Origin: Streptomyces sp. CHD11
GTDB lineage: Bacteria > Actinomycetota > Actinomycetes > Streptomycetales > Streptomycetaceae
Assembly (NCBI RefSeq): GCF_018638295.1
Contig: NZ_JABTTS010000003.1
Location: 321,745 to 385,744 of the forward strand
Reading direction: 5' to 3'
Length of the DNA: 64,000 nt
Each line of letters opens with the position of its first letter. The stretch's first letter is position 1. A program made the translations under genes and the position numbers. Positions 39,820 through 47,963 of this stretch are shown piece by piece. The notes under the pieces were generated by a model, which saw only the letters and a list, made by a program, of their open reading frames with translations, had not been told where the DNA came from and made no database searches.

Positions 39820-41082
39820 ATGCCGCTCCGCAGAACCAGGCACCTGTGCGTCCTCGCCGCCGCCCTCGCCCTGACCGTCACCGCTCCCGCCTCCGTCGCG
39901 AGCGCCGCCGGTGACAATCAGACCTCCGCCGACCCCCTGCGGGAGGTGCTGTTCGTGGGCAACAACTGGGACGGCACCGCCGATGTCATCGAGTCCGCCG
40001 GTGACTTCGGCCGGATCGGCCGGATCGACGTCATTCCCGACCGGGACGAGCGGATGGCCGAGATCAACGCCAACCCGATCCACTGGATCTACTTCATGGC
40101 CATCCGCAACAGCGTCGGGGAGGGCCACGACCAGTTCGTCGACGACATGTACTCCACCCCGGACGGCACCTCGGTGGTGGTCTCCCGGCCGAGCTTCGCC
40201 GACGTGGTCTCCCTCGACCTCGCCACCGGAGAGGTCAACTGGCGTTTCCGCGTGTCCGGTTACCGCTCCGACCACATGGCCGTCTCCCCCGACGGCAAGC
40301 GCGTCGCCGTCTCCGCCTCGACCTCCAACAAGGTCCACGTCCTGGACATCGAGACCGGCGCGGAACTCGGCTCGTTCGCCACCGGCGACAAGCCGCACGA
40401 GAACATCTTCAGCGCCGACGGCAAGCATATCTGGAACATGTCCATCGGCGAGGTGAACACCGCGCTCGACGCGCCGTGGCTGGACTGGACGAAGGGCGAC
40501 CGGCGCATCACGGTGGTCGACGCGACCACGTTCCGGCAGACCAAGGTCATCGACATGCGCGAGCGGCTCGACGCCATCGGGCTGGGGGACTACTCGGACG
40601 CGGTCCGCCCGGCCGCCTTCTCCCCCGACGAGTCGAAGCTCTACTTCCAGGTCTCCTTCTTCAACGGCTTCTTCGAGTACGACGTCGCCACCGACCGCAT
40701 CACCCGCGCCAAGACCCTGCCGAAGAACCCCGCCACCAGCGCGGACCGCACCACCTGGGTCAACGACTCCCGCCACCACGGCATCACCATGAAGCCCGAC
40801 GGCACCAAGCTCTGCGTCGCGGGCACCATGGACGACTACGCCACCGTCGTCGACCGCACCACCCTCCAGGAAGGGCCGCTGGTCACCGTGTCCAAGCCGT
40901 ACTGGGCGACCGTCAGCGGCGACGGGAACTCCTGCGTGGTCTCCGAGAGCGGCGCCGACCGGGTCACCGCGATCGACTTCGCGACCGGCGAGAAGACCGT
41001 GTCCGTGCCCGTCGGCGACCACCCGCAGCGGGTCCGCCTGGGTCAGGTCGCGGAAGGCTGGTCCGGCCCGTCGGCCGGCTGA
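39820..41082 (+). CDS. Secreted YncE/WD40-like beta-propeller protein
   Basis: A 420-residue exported protein. The Sec signal is residues 1-29 (LCVLAAALALTVTAPASVAS, cleavage near ASA-AGD). The mature part is a seven-bladed-propeller-like repeat protein with blades such as STPDGTSVVVSRPSFADVVS, VSPDGKRVAVSASTSNKVHV, FSPDESKLYFQVSFFNGFFE and MKPDGTKLCVAGTMDDYATV. It resembles YncE-type propellers with no enzymatic motif. AGAGGAG precedes the ATG at 39820. Likely repressed by the divergent TetR; ligand unknown. Confidence 0.87.
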   Translation: MPLRRTRHLCVLAAALALTVTAPASVASAAGDNQTSADPLREVLFVGNNWDGTADVIESAGDFGRIGRIDVIPDRDERMAEINANPIHWIYFMAIRNSVGEGHDQFVDDMYSTPDGTSVVVSRPSFADVVSLDLATGEVNWRFRVSGYRSDHMAVSPDGKRVAVSASTSNKVHVLDIETGAELGSFATGDKPHENIFSADGKHIWNMSIGEVNTALDAPWLDWTKGDRRITVVDATTFRQTKVIDMRERLDAIGLGDYSDAVRPAAFSPDESKLYFQVSFFNGFFEYDVATDRITRAKTLPKNPATSADRTTWVNDSRHHGITMKPDGTKLCVAGTMDDYATVVDRTTLQEGPLVTVSKPYWATVSGDGNSCVVSESGADRVTAIDFATGEKTVSVPVGDHPQRVRLGQVAEGWSGPSAG

Positions 41083-41221
41083 GCGCGGCGGAGCGGTCCG
41101 TCCACGGGCGGCGGGAGACCGGAGAGGAGCGGGTGTGAATGCCGCGCGGGCGGGTGGCCGGCCGGCGTCACAGCCGATCGTGGGAAGGATGTCCGTGAAA
41201 GCGCGCGTACTCACGGTGCCG

Positions 41222-41250
41222 GGGCCGCTTCCGTGCGGGCGAAGCGGCCC
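41222..41250. terminator. Bidirectional terminator
   Basis: GGGCCGCTTC and GAAGCGGCCC form a perfect 10-bp stem with a 9-nt loop. It lies 6 bp past the minus-strand stop at 41257 and 140 bp past the beta-propeller stop. Confidence 0.65.
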
Positions 41251-41256
41251 GGCCCG

Positions 41257-41754
41257 TCAGCGCGGTGGCAGCGGGTGGAGATCCACCTCGAGCCGGCCGC
41301 CGCCGAGCGTCGCGGTCATATAGGTGTGGTGGGGCTGACGGCGGCGGTCGGTCGGCGAACCCGGATTGAGCAGACGAAGTCCCGTGGGCGCGGTGGTGTC
41401 CCACGGGATGTGGCTGTGCCCGAACACCAGGACGTCGAGGTCGGGGAAGCGCGCGGCGCACCGGGACTCACGCCCCTGCGCGGGCCCGGTCTCATGGATC
41501 ACGCCGAAGCGCAGCCCCCCGAGTTCGGCATACGCGATCTCCGGCAGCCGGGCGCGAAGACCCGGACCGTCGTTGTTCCCGTACACGGCGATCAGGCGGC
41601 GACTGCGGTTCTCCAGCAGGTCGAGGGTGTCGGTGTCGACCCAGTCCCCCGCGTGGAACACGACATCAGCGCGGGTGATCTCGTCCATCAGCGGTTCGGG
41701 CAACCGCCTGGCGCGCCGGGGCAGATGGGTGTCGGACATCAGGAGCAGCCGCAT
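41257..41754 (-). CDS. YfcE/MJ0936-type metallophosphoesterase
   Basis: A 165-residue calcineurin-like phosphodiesterase. All metal motifs are visible: LLLMSDTHLP (D-x-H), VVFHAGDWVD (G-D), VYGNNDGPG (G-N-N-D), GVIHETGPAQGR and VLVFGHSHIPWDTT (G-H-x-H). The protein ends in a short beta sheet. ATG 41754 has no Shine-Dalgarno sequence; TAGGCT 7 nt upstream points to a leaderless mRNA. Physiological substrate unknown (cyclic nucleotides or phosphodiesters in the family). Confidence 0.9.
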   Translation of the reverse strand: MRLLLMSDTHLPRRARRLPEPLMDEITRADVVFHAGDWVDTDTLDLLENRSRRLIAVYGNNDGPGLRARLPEIAYAELGGLRFGVIHETGPAQGRESRCAARFPDLDVLVFGHSHIPWDTTAPTGLRLLNPGSPTDRRRQPHHTYMTATLGGGRLEVDLHPLPPR

Positions 41755-41820
41755 GGGGCCCAGCCTAGGCGTCCGGCCGTGTCCCGCCGGGCGGCTCGAC
41801 CGGTGGCGTCCGCCGGTCGT

Positions 41821-42000
41821 CTAGTCGTCGCCCCTGACGATGTTCTCCTCCGCCCCCGTGGCCGGCCGGGTGGAGGGCGTCCCGCGCTCCACGGCGGGCA
41901 GGCAGGTCCGCAGCGGATCCTTGCCGCGCAGCCGCCGGGCCCGAGCCCAGCCGGTCTCCGGGCGGCGGGGCCGGGGTTTGCCGCTGATCTCCGTTGTCAT
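41821..42000 (-). CDS. Small basic hypothetical protein
   Basis: A 59-residue basic protein starting MTTEISGKPRPRRPETGWAR and ending EENIVRGDD. AGAAGGA is about 13 nt upstream of the ATG, which is a little far. It has no domain I recognise; the Arg-rich first half suggests nucleic-acid or ribosome contact, which is only a guess. It lies 66 bp upstream of the metallophosphoesterase gene on the same strand. Confidence 0.5.
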   Translation of the reverse strand: MTTEISGKPRPRRPETGWARARRLRGKDPLRTCLPAVERGTPSTRPATGAEENIVRGDD

Positions 42001-42117
42001 GACGCATCATCTTCCTTCTAATTGAGCCGGCCTTCGGGTCCCCGGTGCCGGGCCGGGCAAACACCCGCCGTCCCGGCCGGTGCCCGTGGCGGGGGGCGTC
42101 CGGTGTCCCGGAGGGGA

Positions 42118-42537
42118 TCAGGCCTGGGGGCGGGCCACGCTGATGTCGCTCAGGGCCGACTCCGGGTCGCGTTCCATGGCGGCGTCGCCCAGCGTGACGA
42201 CGCCGACGGCGTGTCCGCCCTCGACGACCGGGACGCGGCGCACGGCATGCCGGCGCATCAGCCGCACCGCGTGGTCCAGGGCGTCGTCGGGTGCCACCGT
42301 CACCAGGTCCTCGCTGCACGCGCCGGCCACGGTGGTCTCCTCGGTGTCCACACCCTGCGCGACCGACCGCACCACCAGGTCGCGGTCGGTGACCAGCCCG
42401 CGCAGCCGGTCGCCGTCGGTGACGAGTACGGCCCCGAGGTCGCGGTCGCGCATCACGCGGGCGACCTCCGCGACGGAGGTGTGCGGCCCGACCGTGACCG
42501 GTGCGGCGGTCATGATGTCGCGGACGTGCTGTGCCAT
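42118..42537 (-). CDS. Paired CBS-domain protein
   Basis: A 139-residue soluble protein made of two CBS domains: about 1-58 (VRDIMTAAPVTVGPHTSVAE, LRGLVTDRDLVVRS) and 70-130 (ACSEDLVTVAPDDALDHAVR, HAVGVVTLGDAAMERD). CBS pairs bind adenine nucleotides and sense energy state. No enzyme domain is attached. AGAGGGG precedes the ATG. Its operon partner, if any, is not obvious. Confidence 0.9.
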   Translation of the reverse strand: MAQHVRDIMTAAPVTVGPHTSVAEVARVMRDRDLGAVLVTDGDRLRGLVTDRDLVVRSVAQGVDTEETTVAGACSEDLVTVAPDDALDHAVRLMRRHAVRRVPVVEGGHAVGVVTLGDAAMERDPESALSDISVARPQA

Positions 42538-42658
42538 GACGTGTCCCCTCTCGAGACTGCGGAAGCCTCACGGGTACCCGGTGGAGCCGCGCGGTCACCA
42601 GGCGCGTGCGGCTGCCCCGGGCCGGGCGCGGACAGCCGGCCGGCACAGGGTGGAGGTC

Positions 42659-42688
42659 GTCCAGGCCGGGGGCGTCCAGGCCGGGGGC
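42659..42688. repeat. 15-bp perfect tandem duplication
   Basis: GTCCAGGCCGGGGGC occurs twice in direct succession, in the short gap downstream of the phosphatase gene that ends at 42701. Confidence 0.7.
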
Positions 42689-42700
42689 ACCGGGGCGTCG

Positions 42701-45142
42701 TCAGCGCAGGACGAACTCCGCCCACACCTGTTTGCCGCCGCTGACCGGAAGGGTGCCCCAGGTGGCCGACACCGCCTCGACCAGCAGGATGCCCCGGCCT
42801 CCTGTGGCCTCCCAGGCGATGCTGGTGGGCTTCATCGGGCTGCGGGGTGAGGAGTCGGCGACCGCGAGCCGCAGCCGGCCGCCCACCAGGGTGAGGTCGA
42901 GACGGACCTGGCCGCCGGTGTGCACCAGGGCGTTGGTCACCAGTTCGGAGACGGCGAGCAGGGCGGCGTCGATGTCCTCGGTCACACCCCAGGAGCGCAG
43001 GGTGCGCCGGGTGAAGCGGCGGGCGTGTCCGACCGCCTGGGGCACCCGCCACACCGTCCAGCTCTCACGCAGCGGGAGCGAGGTCATGCCGTCGTAGCGC
43101 ATCAGCAGCAGGGCGACGTCGTCGCTGCGCGGGGCCTCGCCGAGCAGGGCGTCGGCGACCGGCCCGAGATGGGCGGGGTCGGCGGCGGACAGCTGCCGGG
43201 CGAAGCGGTCCATGCCCTCGTCGATGTCGGCCTCGTGCGACTCGACCAGACCGTCCGTGGTCAGGGCGACCAGGGTGCCGGGCCCGAGCCGCAGCGGGCT
43301 CATGGGGAAATCGCTCTGCCGCACCACCCCGAGCGGCGGACCGCCCTCGGCCTCGGCGATCTCCGTACGCCCGTCCGGGTAGCGCAGCACCGGCGGCAGA
43401 TGACCGGCGCGTACGCACCACGCCAGGCCCTCCTCCATGTCCACGTCGACATAGCAACAGGTCGCGAAGAGGTCCGTCTCCATGTCCATGAGCAGCCGGT
43501 TGGCGTGGGAGACCACCACGTCCGGAGGGTGTCCCTCGACGGCGTAGGCGCGCAGCGCGGTGCGCATCTGGCCCATGAGGGTGGCGGCGCCGGCGTTGTG
43601 GCCCTGGACATCGCCGATGACGAGGGCGACGTGGTTGTCGGGCAGGGGGATCACGTCGTACCAGTCGCCGCCGAGCTCCAGCCCGACGGTGCTGGGCAGA
43701 TAGCGGGCGACGGCGACCGCGCCGGGCAGCCGGGGCAGCCGGCGGGGCAGCAGCTGGCGCTGGAGCATGCCGACCAGCTCGTGTTCGGCGTCGAGGGCTC
43801 GGGCCCGCGTCAGGGCCTGCCCGGCGAGGCCGGCGGCCGCGGTGAGCAGGGCCCGTTCGTCGGCGCCGAAGTCGTGCGGGGCGTCCCAGCCGATCAGACA
43901 GGCGCCGGCCATACGGTTGCCGGCGGGCAGCGGCAGCACCGCCAGGCCGCCGGGGCCGACCTCGGCGAGAGCGGTCTCCAGCATGGAATTCGCCGGCCAG
44001 ATGCTGGCGCGGCCCTCCCGCAGGGCGGCGGCGAGGGTGGGCATGGTGCGCACGGGTGCCTCGGGCCACTCGGTGCGCCACTCCGCGCGCCACAGTTCCG
44101 GCCACGCCTCCGGCTCGGGCGGGTCCAGGACGGTGACGACGAGCCGTTCGTTCTCCAGCTCGGCCAGCGCGATACGGTCGGCACGCAGCGGCCGGCGCAG
44201 CGCGGCCACGACGGCCTTGCCGACGTCGCGAACGGTGACGGCGGTGGCCAGCGCGGCGGCGAGCCGCTGGACGCGGGCCACGTCGGTGATGTCGGAGCGC
44301 AGCGTGGAGACGTCGGCGACGGAGCCCACCAGCCGGGCCGAGCGCCCTTCCCCGCCGGGCAGCAGCCGGCCGCGCAGCCGGAGCCACTTGGGCGGTCCGG
44401 CCGGCTGGAGCACCCGGAACTCCAGTTCCCGCTCGCCGATCGTCATATGGTCGGCCTCGACAACGGACATCAGCGAGGGAAGGTCCTCCGGCACCGTCAG
44501 GCCCAGCAGGGTCTCCACCCGCCCGTCGAAGTCGCCGGGCTCGAGACCGAACAGCTCCAGGACGGCCGGGTCGACCATGAGCCGGCCGGTGTCCATGGCG
44601 AGGCTGAAGCCCCCGGGCGGCGGCTCCCCGCCCTCGGCGGCCGCGAACGGCGCCGGGAAGTCCACGGCGTCGGCGACGAGGCCGAGACAGACGCGGTCGT
44701 CGGCGTCGAATCCGCCGGGGCGCTCGCCGACCACCAGGAGACAGCCGCCGCCCCCGCGCACGGGCAGGGCCGCCAGATGGAAGTCCCGGCTCGGCACGCG
44801 CCTCGACTGGGCCTGCGCGGCGAGGTCCTCGGGCGTCAGCCACACCGGCCGGCCGCGGTGCGCCTCGGCCACCGGTGACCGCCCCGCGGCGGGATAGCTG
44901 TCACGTACCCCGCACAGGGTCTTCGGCATCCCGGCGGACTCCGTCAGACGGAGCTGTTCCCCGTCCGCCCCGGGGGTGTACACGGCGGCGAACGCGGCCC
45001 CGGCGAAGACGAGAGCCTGCTCCAGTACCCTGCGCATCCGCTCGGGTGAATCCGGTTCGACCGTGACCGCCGCCAGGGCACCTTCCGCACGCAGCGTTCT
45101 CGTGCTGCGTCCCGCAGCGCCCTCACTGGCCACGTTGGCCAT
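42701..45142 (-). CDS. GAF-PAS-GAF-PP2C-HATPase phosphatase/kinase (SpoIIE type)
   Basis: An 813-residue cytoplasmic signalling protein. GAF-like domain at about 35-170, PAS at about 185-285 (FSLAMDTGRLMVDPAVLELF), a second GAF at about 300-455, the PP2C domain at about 480-680 (LELGGDWYDVIPLPDNHVAL, VIGDVQGHNAGAATLMGQMR, LTTDGLVESHE), and an RsbW-like HATPase at about 690-813 (AALLAVSELVTNALVHTGGQ, GGRGILLVEAVSATWG). It thus joins an anti-anti-sigma phosphatase and an anti-sigma kinase in one chain. No clear Shine-Dalgarno sequence; CATTAG just upstream may give a leaderless mRNA. It is divergent from a related gene at 45527. Confidence 0.93.
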   Translation of the reverse strand: MANVASEGAAGRSTRTLRAEGALAAVTVEPDSPERMRRVLEQALVFAGAAFAAVYTPGADGEQLRLTESAGMPKTLCGVRDSYPAAGRSPVAEAHRGRPVWLTPEDLAAQAQSRRVPSRDFHLAALPVRGGGGCLLVVGERPGGFDADDRVCLGLVADAVDFPAPFAAAEGGEPPPGGFSLAMDTGRLMVDPAVLELFGLEPGDFDGRVETLLGLTVPEDLPSLMSVVEADHMTIGERELEFRVLQPAGPPKWLRLRGRLLPGGEGRSARLVGSVADVSTLRSDITDVARVQRLAAALATAVTVRDVGKAVVAALRRPLRADRIALAELENERLVVTVLDPPEPEAWPELWRAEWRTEWPEAPVRTMPTLAAALREGRASIWPANSMLETALAEVGPGGLAVLPLPAGNRMAGACLIGWDAPHDFGADERALLTAAAGLAGQALTRARALDAEHELVGMLQRQLLPRRLPRLPGAVAVARYLPSTVGLELGGDWYDVIPLPDNHVALVIGDVQGHNAGAATLMGQMRTALRAYAVEGHPPDVVVSHANRLLMDMETDLFATCCYVDVDMEEGLAWCVRAGHLPPVLRYPDGRTEIAEAEGGPPLGVVRQSDFPMSPLRLGPGTLVALTTDGLVESHEADIDEGMDRFARQLSAADPAHLGPVADALLGEAPRSDDVALLLMRYDGMTSLPLRESWTVWRVPQAVGHARRFTRRTLRSWGVTEDIDAALLAVSELVTNALVHTGGQVRLDLTLVGGRLRLAVADSSPRSPMKPTSIAWEATGGRGILLVEAVSATWGTLPVSGGKQVWAEFVLR

Positions 45143-45526
45143 TACAGCGCTAATGGGACACCGGCGCAGCCCCTGTGCGCGTACGGCGGCCGGGCGGTCC
45201 GGCCCGCACGCGGGTTCGGCGGCCGGGCGGACCGGCCCCCGTGCGACTTCGGTGACCTGGCGGACCGGCTCACACGCGGGATCCGTGACCCGGACCTGTG
45301 GCCTGGTCGGCGGCCGGGCGGTCCGGCCCTTTCACCCCGGGACTGCGGCGCGGGCCTTGGAGTCCCGGTCGCGGGGTAACCGGAGGGTGCGCCGTGGCAG
45401 CGGGCCCCGGCCGGTCCGCTCTCACCCCGGTGTACGGCCCCGCTCCCTCGTCCGCTCGTCGTGCGCGACGGTCCGGCAAGGGGGAGATTGGGTCGCGGGA
45501 CGCGGCCGTGCGAGGAGGTGGTCGGC
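45143..45526. other. Divergent control region between two PP2C phosphatase genes
   Basis: A 384-bp gap with no sound gene. It must contain both promoters and carries the 33-bp repeat block described separately. GAGGAGG at 45511-45517 is the ribosome binding site of the plus gene. Confidence 0.6.
45184..45333. repeat. 33-bp tandem repeats with the core CCGGGCGGWCCGGCCC
   Basis: Cores start at 45190, 45223 and 45256, exactly 33 bp apart, with a fourth identical core at 45314. The first, second and fourth units share the longer CGGCGGCCGGGCGG-W-CCGG; the third has CCTGGCGGACCGGCTC. Each core is itself an imperfect palindrome centred on GGWCC. Spacers also resemble each other (CGCACGCGGG, CACACGCGGG). 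A period near three helix turns suggests a multi-site binding region for a regulator of the divergent genes. Confidence 0.7.
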
Positions 45527-47686
45527 GTGTCCGAGGGACAGTCGTCCGCGCGGGCGCCGACGGGTGCGCAGGCACCGGCGAGCCCCCGGGTGCCCATCGG
45601 CCGGCCGCTGCTGTCGCTGACGCTGGCGGCGATGATGGACGAGGTGCACGCCCACTCCGGGGCGGTGTATCTGCTCGCCCCCGACCATCCGGTGCTGGAG
45701 ATGGCGGTGATGGCGGGGCTGCCGCGCGCCTTCGCCGCCCCCTGGGAGCGGGTGGGGCTCAGCGCGCCGATCCCCGTCTCGGACGCGGTGCGCGAGCGCC
45801 GGCTGGTCTGGGTGGGCGGCGAGGAGGAGATGGCCCGCCACTATCCCCGGATCGCCATGGTGCTGCCGTACCACTTCGCGCTGGCCGCGCTGCCGGTGGC
45901 GACCCCGGCCAAGGCGTACGGTGCGGTGTTCGTGACCTGGCCCGGCGGGCATCCGCCGGAGCTGTCCGACTGGGAGCGCGATCATCTGACCGCCGCCTGC
46001 GACCGGCTGGCGGTGCGGCTGGAGCGGGCCGCCGAGCAGAGCCTGCCACTGGCACCCGAGCCGGATCTGCTGGCCGCGCCGCTGGTGGGCGGCTTGGCCG
46101 GCACGCTCGGAACGGTGGAGGCCGCGCGGATGGTGTCCCGGCTGCCGTACGGTCTGTGCTCACTCGATGTGCACGGGCGGGTCGGCTTCGCCAACGCTGC
46201 CGCCGCCGAACTGCTGGACGTCCCGGCGGACCGGCTGCTGGGCGCCCAGCTGTGGGCGTCGGTGCCGTGGCTGAACGATCCCGTGTACGAGGACCGCTAC
46301 CGGGCCGCGATGTTCAGCCAGCACGTCACCTCGTTCGTCGCGCTGCGTCCGCCGGGCGAGTGGCTGTCCTTCCGGCTGTATCCGAGCACGACCGGACTCA
46401 GTGTCCGGATCAGCCGGGCCCGCGCGGTCACCGAGATGAACCGCACGGCGCCGCCGCCCGGGCGGGCGGGCACCCGGCTGGTCACCATCAGCCAGGTGCT
46501 GAGCCTGGCCGGCGCGCTGACCGAGACGGTCGGGGTGGAGGACGTGGTGCAGCTGGTCGCGGACGAGGTCGCTCCGGCCGTGGGCAGCCAGGGGCTGGTG
46601 GTCCTCGGCTCCCGGGCGGGCCGGCTGCGCGTACTGGGGCACCGCGGATATCCGGACCCGCGGGTCGTGGAGCGGTACGACGGTATGCCGCTGTCGGAGC
46701 CGACCCCCGGCAGCCAGGTGCTGCGTACGGGGGTGCCCGCGTTCTTCGGGAACCGCGCGGAGCTCGAGCGTCTCTATCCGTCGCCGGTACACGTCTCCGG
46801 GTTCGCGGCGTGGGCGTATCTGCCGCTGATCGCCTCGGGGCGCCCGGTGGGGACGTGTGTGCTGTCGTACTCGGCGGCGCACCACTTCGCGACGGAGGAG
46901 CGGGCGGTGCTGACCAGTCTGGCGGGGCTGATCGCCCAGGCGCTGGAGCGGGCCCTGCTCTACGACGCCAAGCACCGGCTCGCGCACGGGCTGCAGGAAG
47001 CGCTGCTGCCGCACACCCTGCCGTCGCTGGCCGGGATCGAGGCGGCCGCACGCTATCTGCCGGCGACGCACGGGATGGAGATCGGCGGCGACTTCTACGA
47101 TCTGGTGCCGACGCAGGGCATGGCGGCCGCGGTGATCGGGGATGTGCAGGGCCACAACGTGACGGCGGCCGGGCTGATGGGGCAGGTCCGCACCGCCGTA
47201 CGCGCCTACACCGCCGTCGGGCAGAAGCCCGAGGAGGTCATGCGGAGCACCAACCGGCTGCTGCTGGACCTGGGTTCGGAACTGTTCGCGAGTTGTCTGT
47301 ATCTGCGGCTCGATCCCGTACGCGGACGGGCCGTGATGTCCCGTGCGGGCCATCCGCCACCGCTGCTGCGCCGGCCGGACGGGCGGGTCCGGGTGCTCGA
47401 CCTGGCCGGCGGGCCGCTGCTGGGGATCGACGGTTCGGCGGTCTATCCGTCGACCGAGGTGGACCTCTCCCCCGGTTCACTGCTGGTTCTGTACACCGAC
47501 GGTCTGGTGGAGTCCCCCGGTACGGACCTCGAGGACGCCCTGGCCGATCTGGGGCGGCGTCTCACCGAACTGGGTGACCTGCCGCTGGACGAGCTCGCCG
47601 ACGCGCTGGTCCGGCACGGCGGGGGCGCGCAGGAGCGCCTGGACGACATAGCGGTGCTGCTGCTCAGGGCCCTGCCGGACGCCTGA
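45527..47686 (+). CDS. GAF-PAS-GAF-PP2C phosphatase (SpoIIE type)
   Basis: A 719-residue cytoplasmic phosphatase. GAF-like domain at about 25-170 (AMMDEVHAHSGAVYLLAPDH), PAS at about 195-295 (LPYGLCSLDVHGRVGFANAA), GAF at about 320-480, and PP2C at about 500-715 (EIGGDFYDLVPTQGMAAAVI, GDVQGHNVTAAGLMGQVRTA, LYTDGLVESPGTDLED). Unlike its divergent neighbour it lacks the HATPase domain, so it should only dephosphorylate anti-anti-sigma factors. GTG 45527 is fixed by GAGGAGG. Which sigma pathway it serves is unknown. Confidence 0.92.
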   Translation: MSEGQSSARAPTGAQAPASPRVPIGRPLLSLTLAAMMDEVHAHSGAVYLLAPDHPVLEMAVMAGLPRAFAAPWERVGLSAPIPVSDAVRERRLVWVGGEEEMARHYPRIAMVLPYHFALAALPVATPAKAYGAVFVTWPGGHPPELSDWERDHLTAACDRLAVRLERAAEQSLPLAPEPDLLAAPLVGGLAGTLGTVEAARMVSRLPYGLCSLDVHGRVGFANAAAAELLDVPADRLLGAQLWASVPWLNDPVYEDRYRAAMFSQHVTSFVALRPPGEWLSFRLYPSTTGLSVRISRARAVTEMNRTAPPPGRAGTRLVTISQVLSLAGALTETVGVEDVVQLVADEVAPAVGSQGLVVLGSRAGRLRVLGHRGYPDPRVVERYDGMPLSEPTPGSQVLRTGVPAFFGNRAELERLYPSPVHVSGFAAWAYLPLIASGRPVGTCVLSYSAAHHFATEERAVLTSLAGLIAQALERALLYDAKHRLAHGLQEALLPHTLPSLAGIEAAARYLPATHGMEIGGDFYDLVPTQGMAAAVIGDVQGHNVTAAGLMGQVRTAVRAYTAVGQKPEEVMRSTNRLLLDLGSELFASCLYLRLDPVRGRAVMSRAGHPPPLLRRPDGRVRVLDLAGGPLLGIDGSAVYPSTEVDLSPGSLLVLYTDGLVESPGTDLEDALADLGRRLTELGDLPLDELADALVRHGGGAQERLDDIAVLLLRALPDA

Positions 47687-47897
47687 CACGGCCGGCCCGG
47701 ACCGGCGTCCCGGCTCGAGGGGGCCACGGCTCGATCCGGGTGGAGGGGCCGGGTGTCACGGGGAGCAGGGGAGGCGTGGTCCGGCACGCGCCCCTCCGGG
47801 CGGCCGGAACATGTGAGGCCGGCGTCCCGCCGCCGGGCGGGCCGACCCTCGGCAGGGGATGCCTCACCGAGGCCGGACGTGCCCGCGGCGACGGCAG

Positions 47898-47937
47898 CGG
47901 CCCGGTCCCGTCACAGCTGGACGACGGGACCGGGCCG
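47898..47937. terminator. Strong bidirectional terminator
   Basis: CGGCCCGGTCCCGTC and GACGGGACCGGGCCG pair perfectly over 15 bp with a 10-nt loop. It lies between the convergent PP2C (stop 47686) and S1 protease (stop 47964) genes, nearer the protease. Confidence 0.75.
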
Positions 47938-47963
47938 GTGTTGCCCGGGAGGACCGAGAGGGG

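Noticed and set aside
41135..41323. 62-codon plus-strand ORF with GAGAGGAG upstream
   Set aside because: It overlaps the terminator at 41222-41250 and the 3' end of the metallophosphoesterase gene, and its sequence is Pro/Arg-rich without a family.
45184..45333. 33-bp repeats as a CRISPR array
   Set aside because: The spacers are similar to each other, the repeats touch directly, and no cas gene is present.
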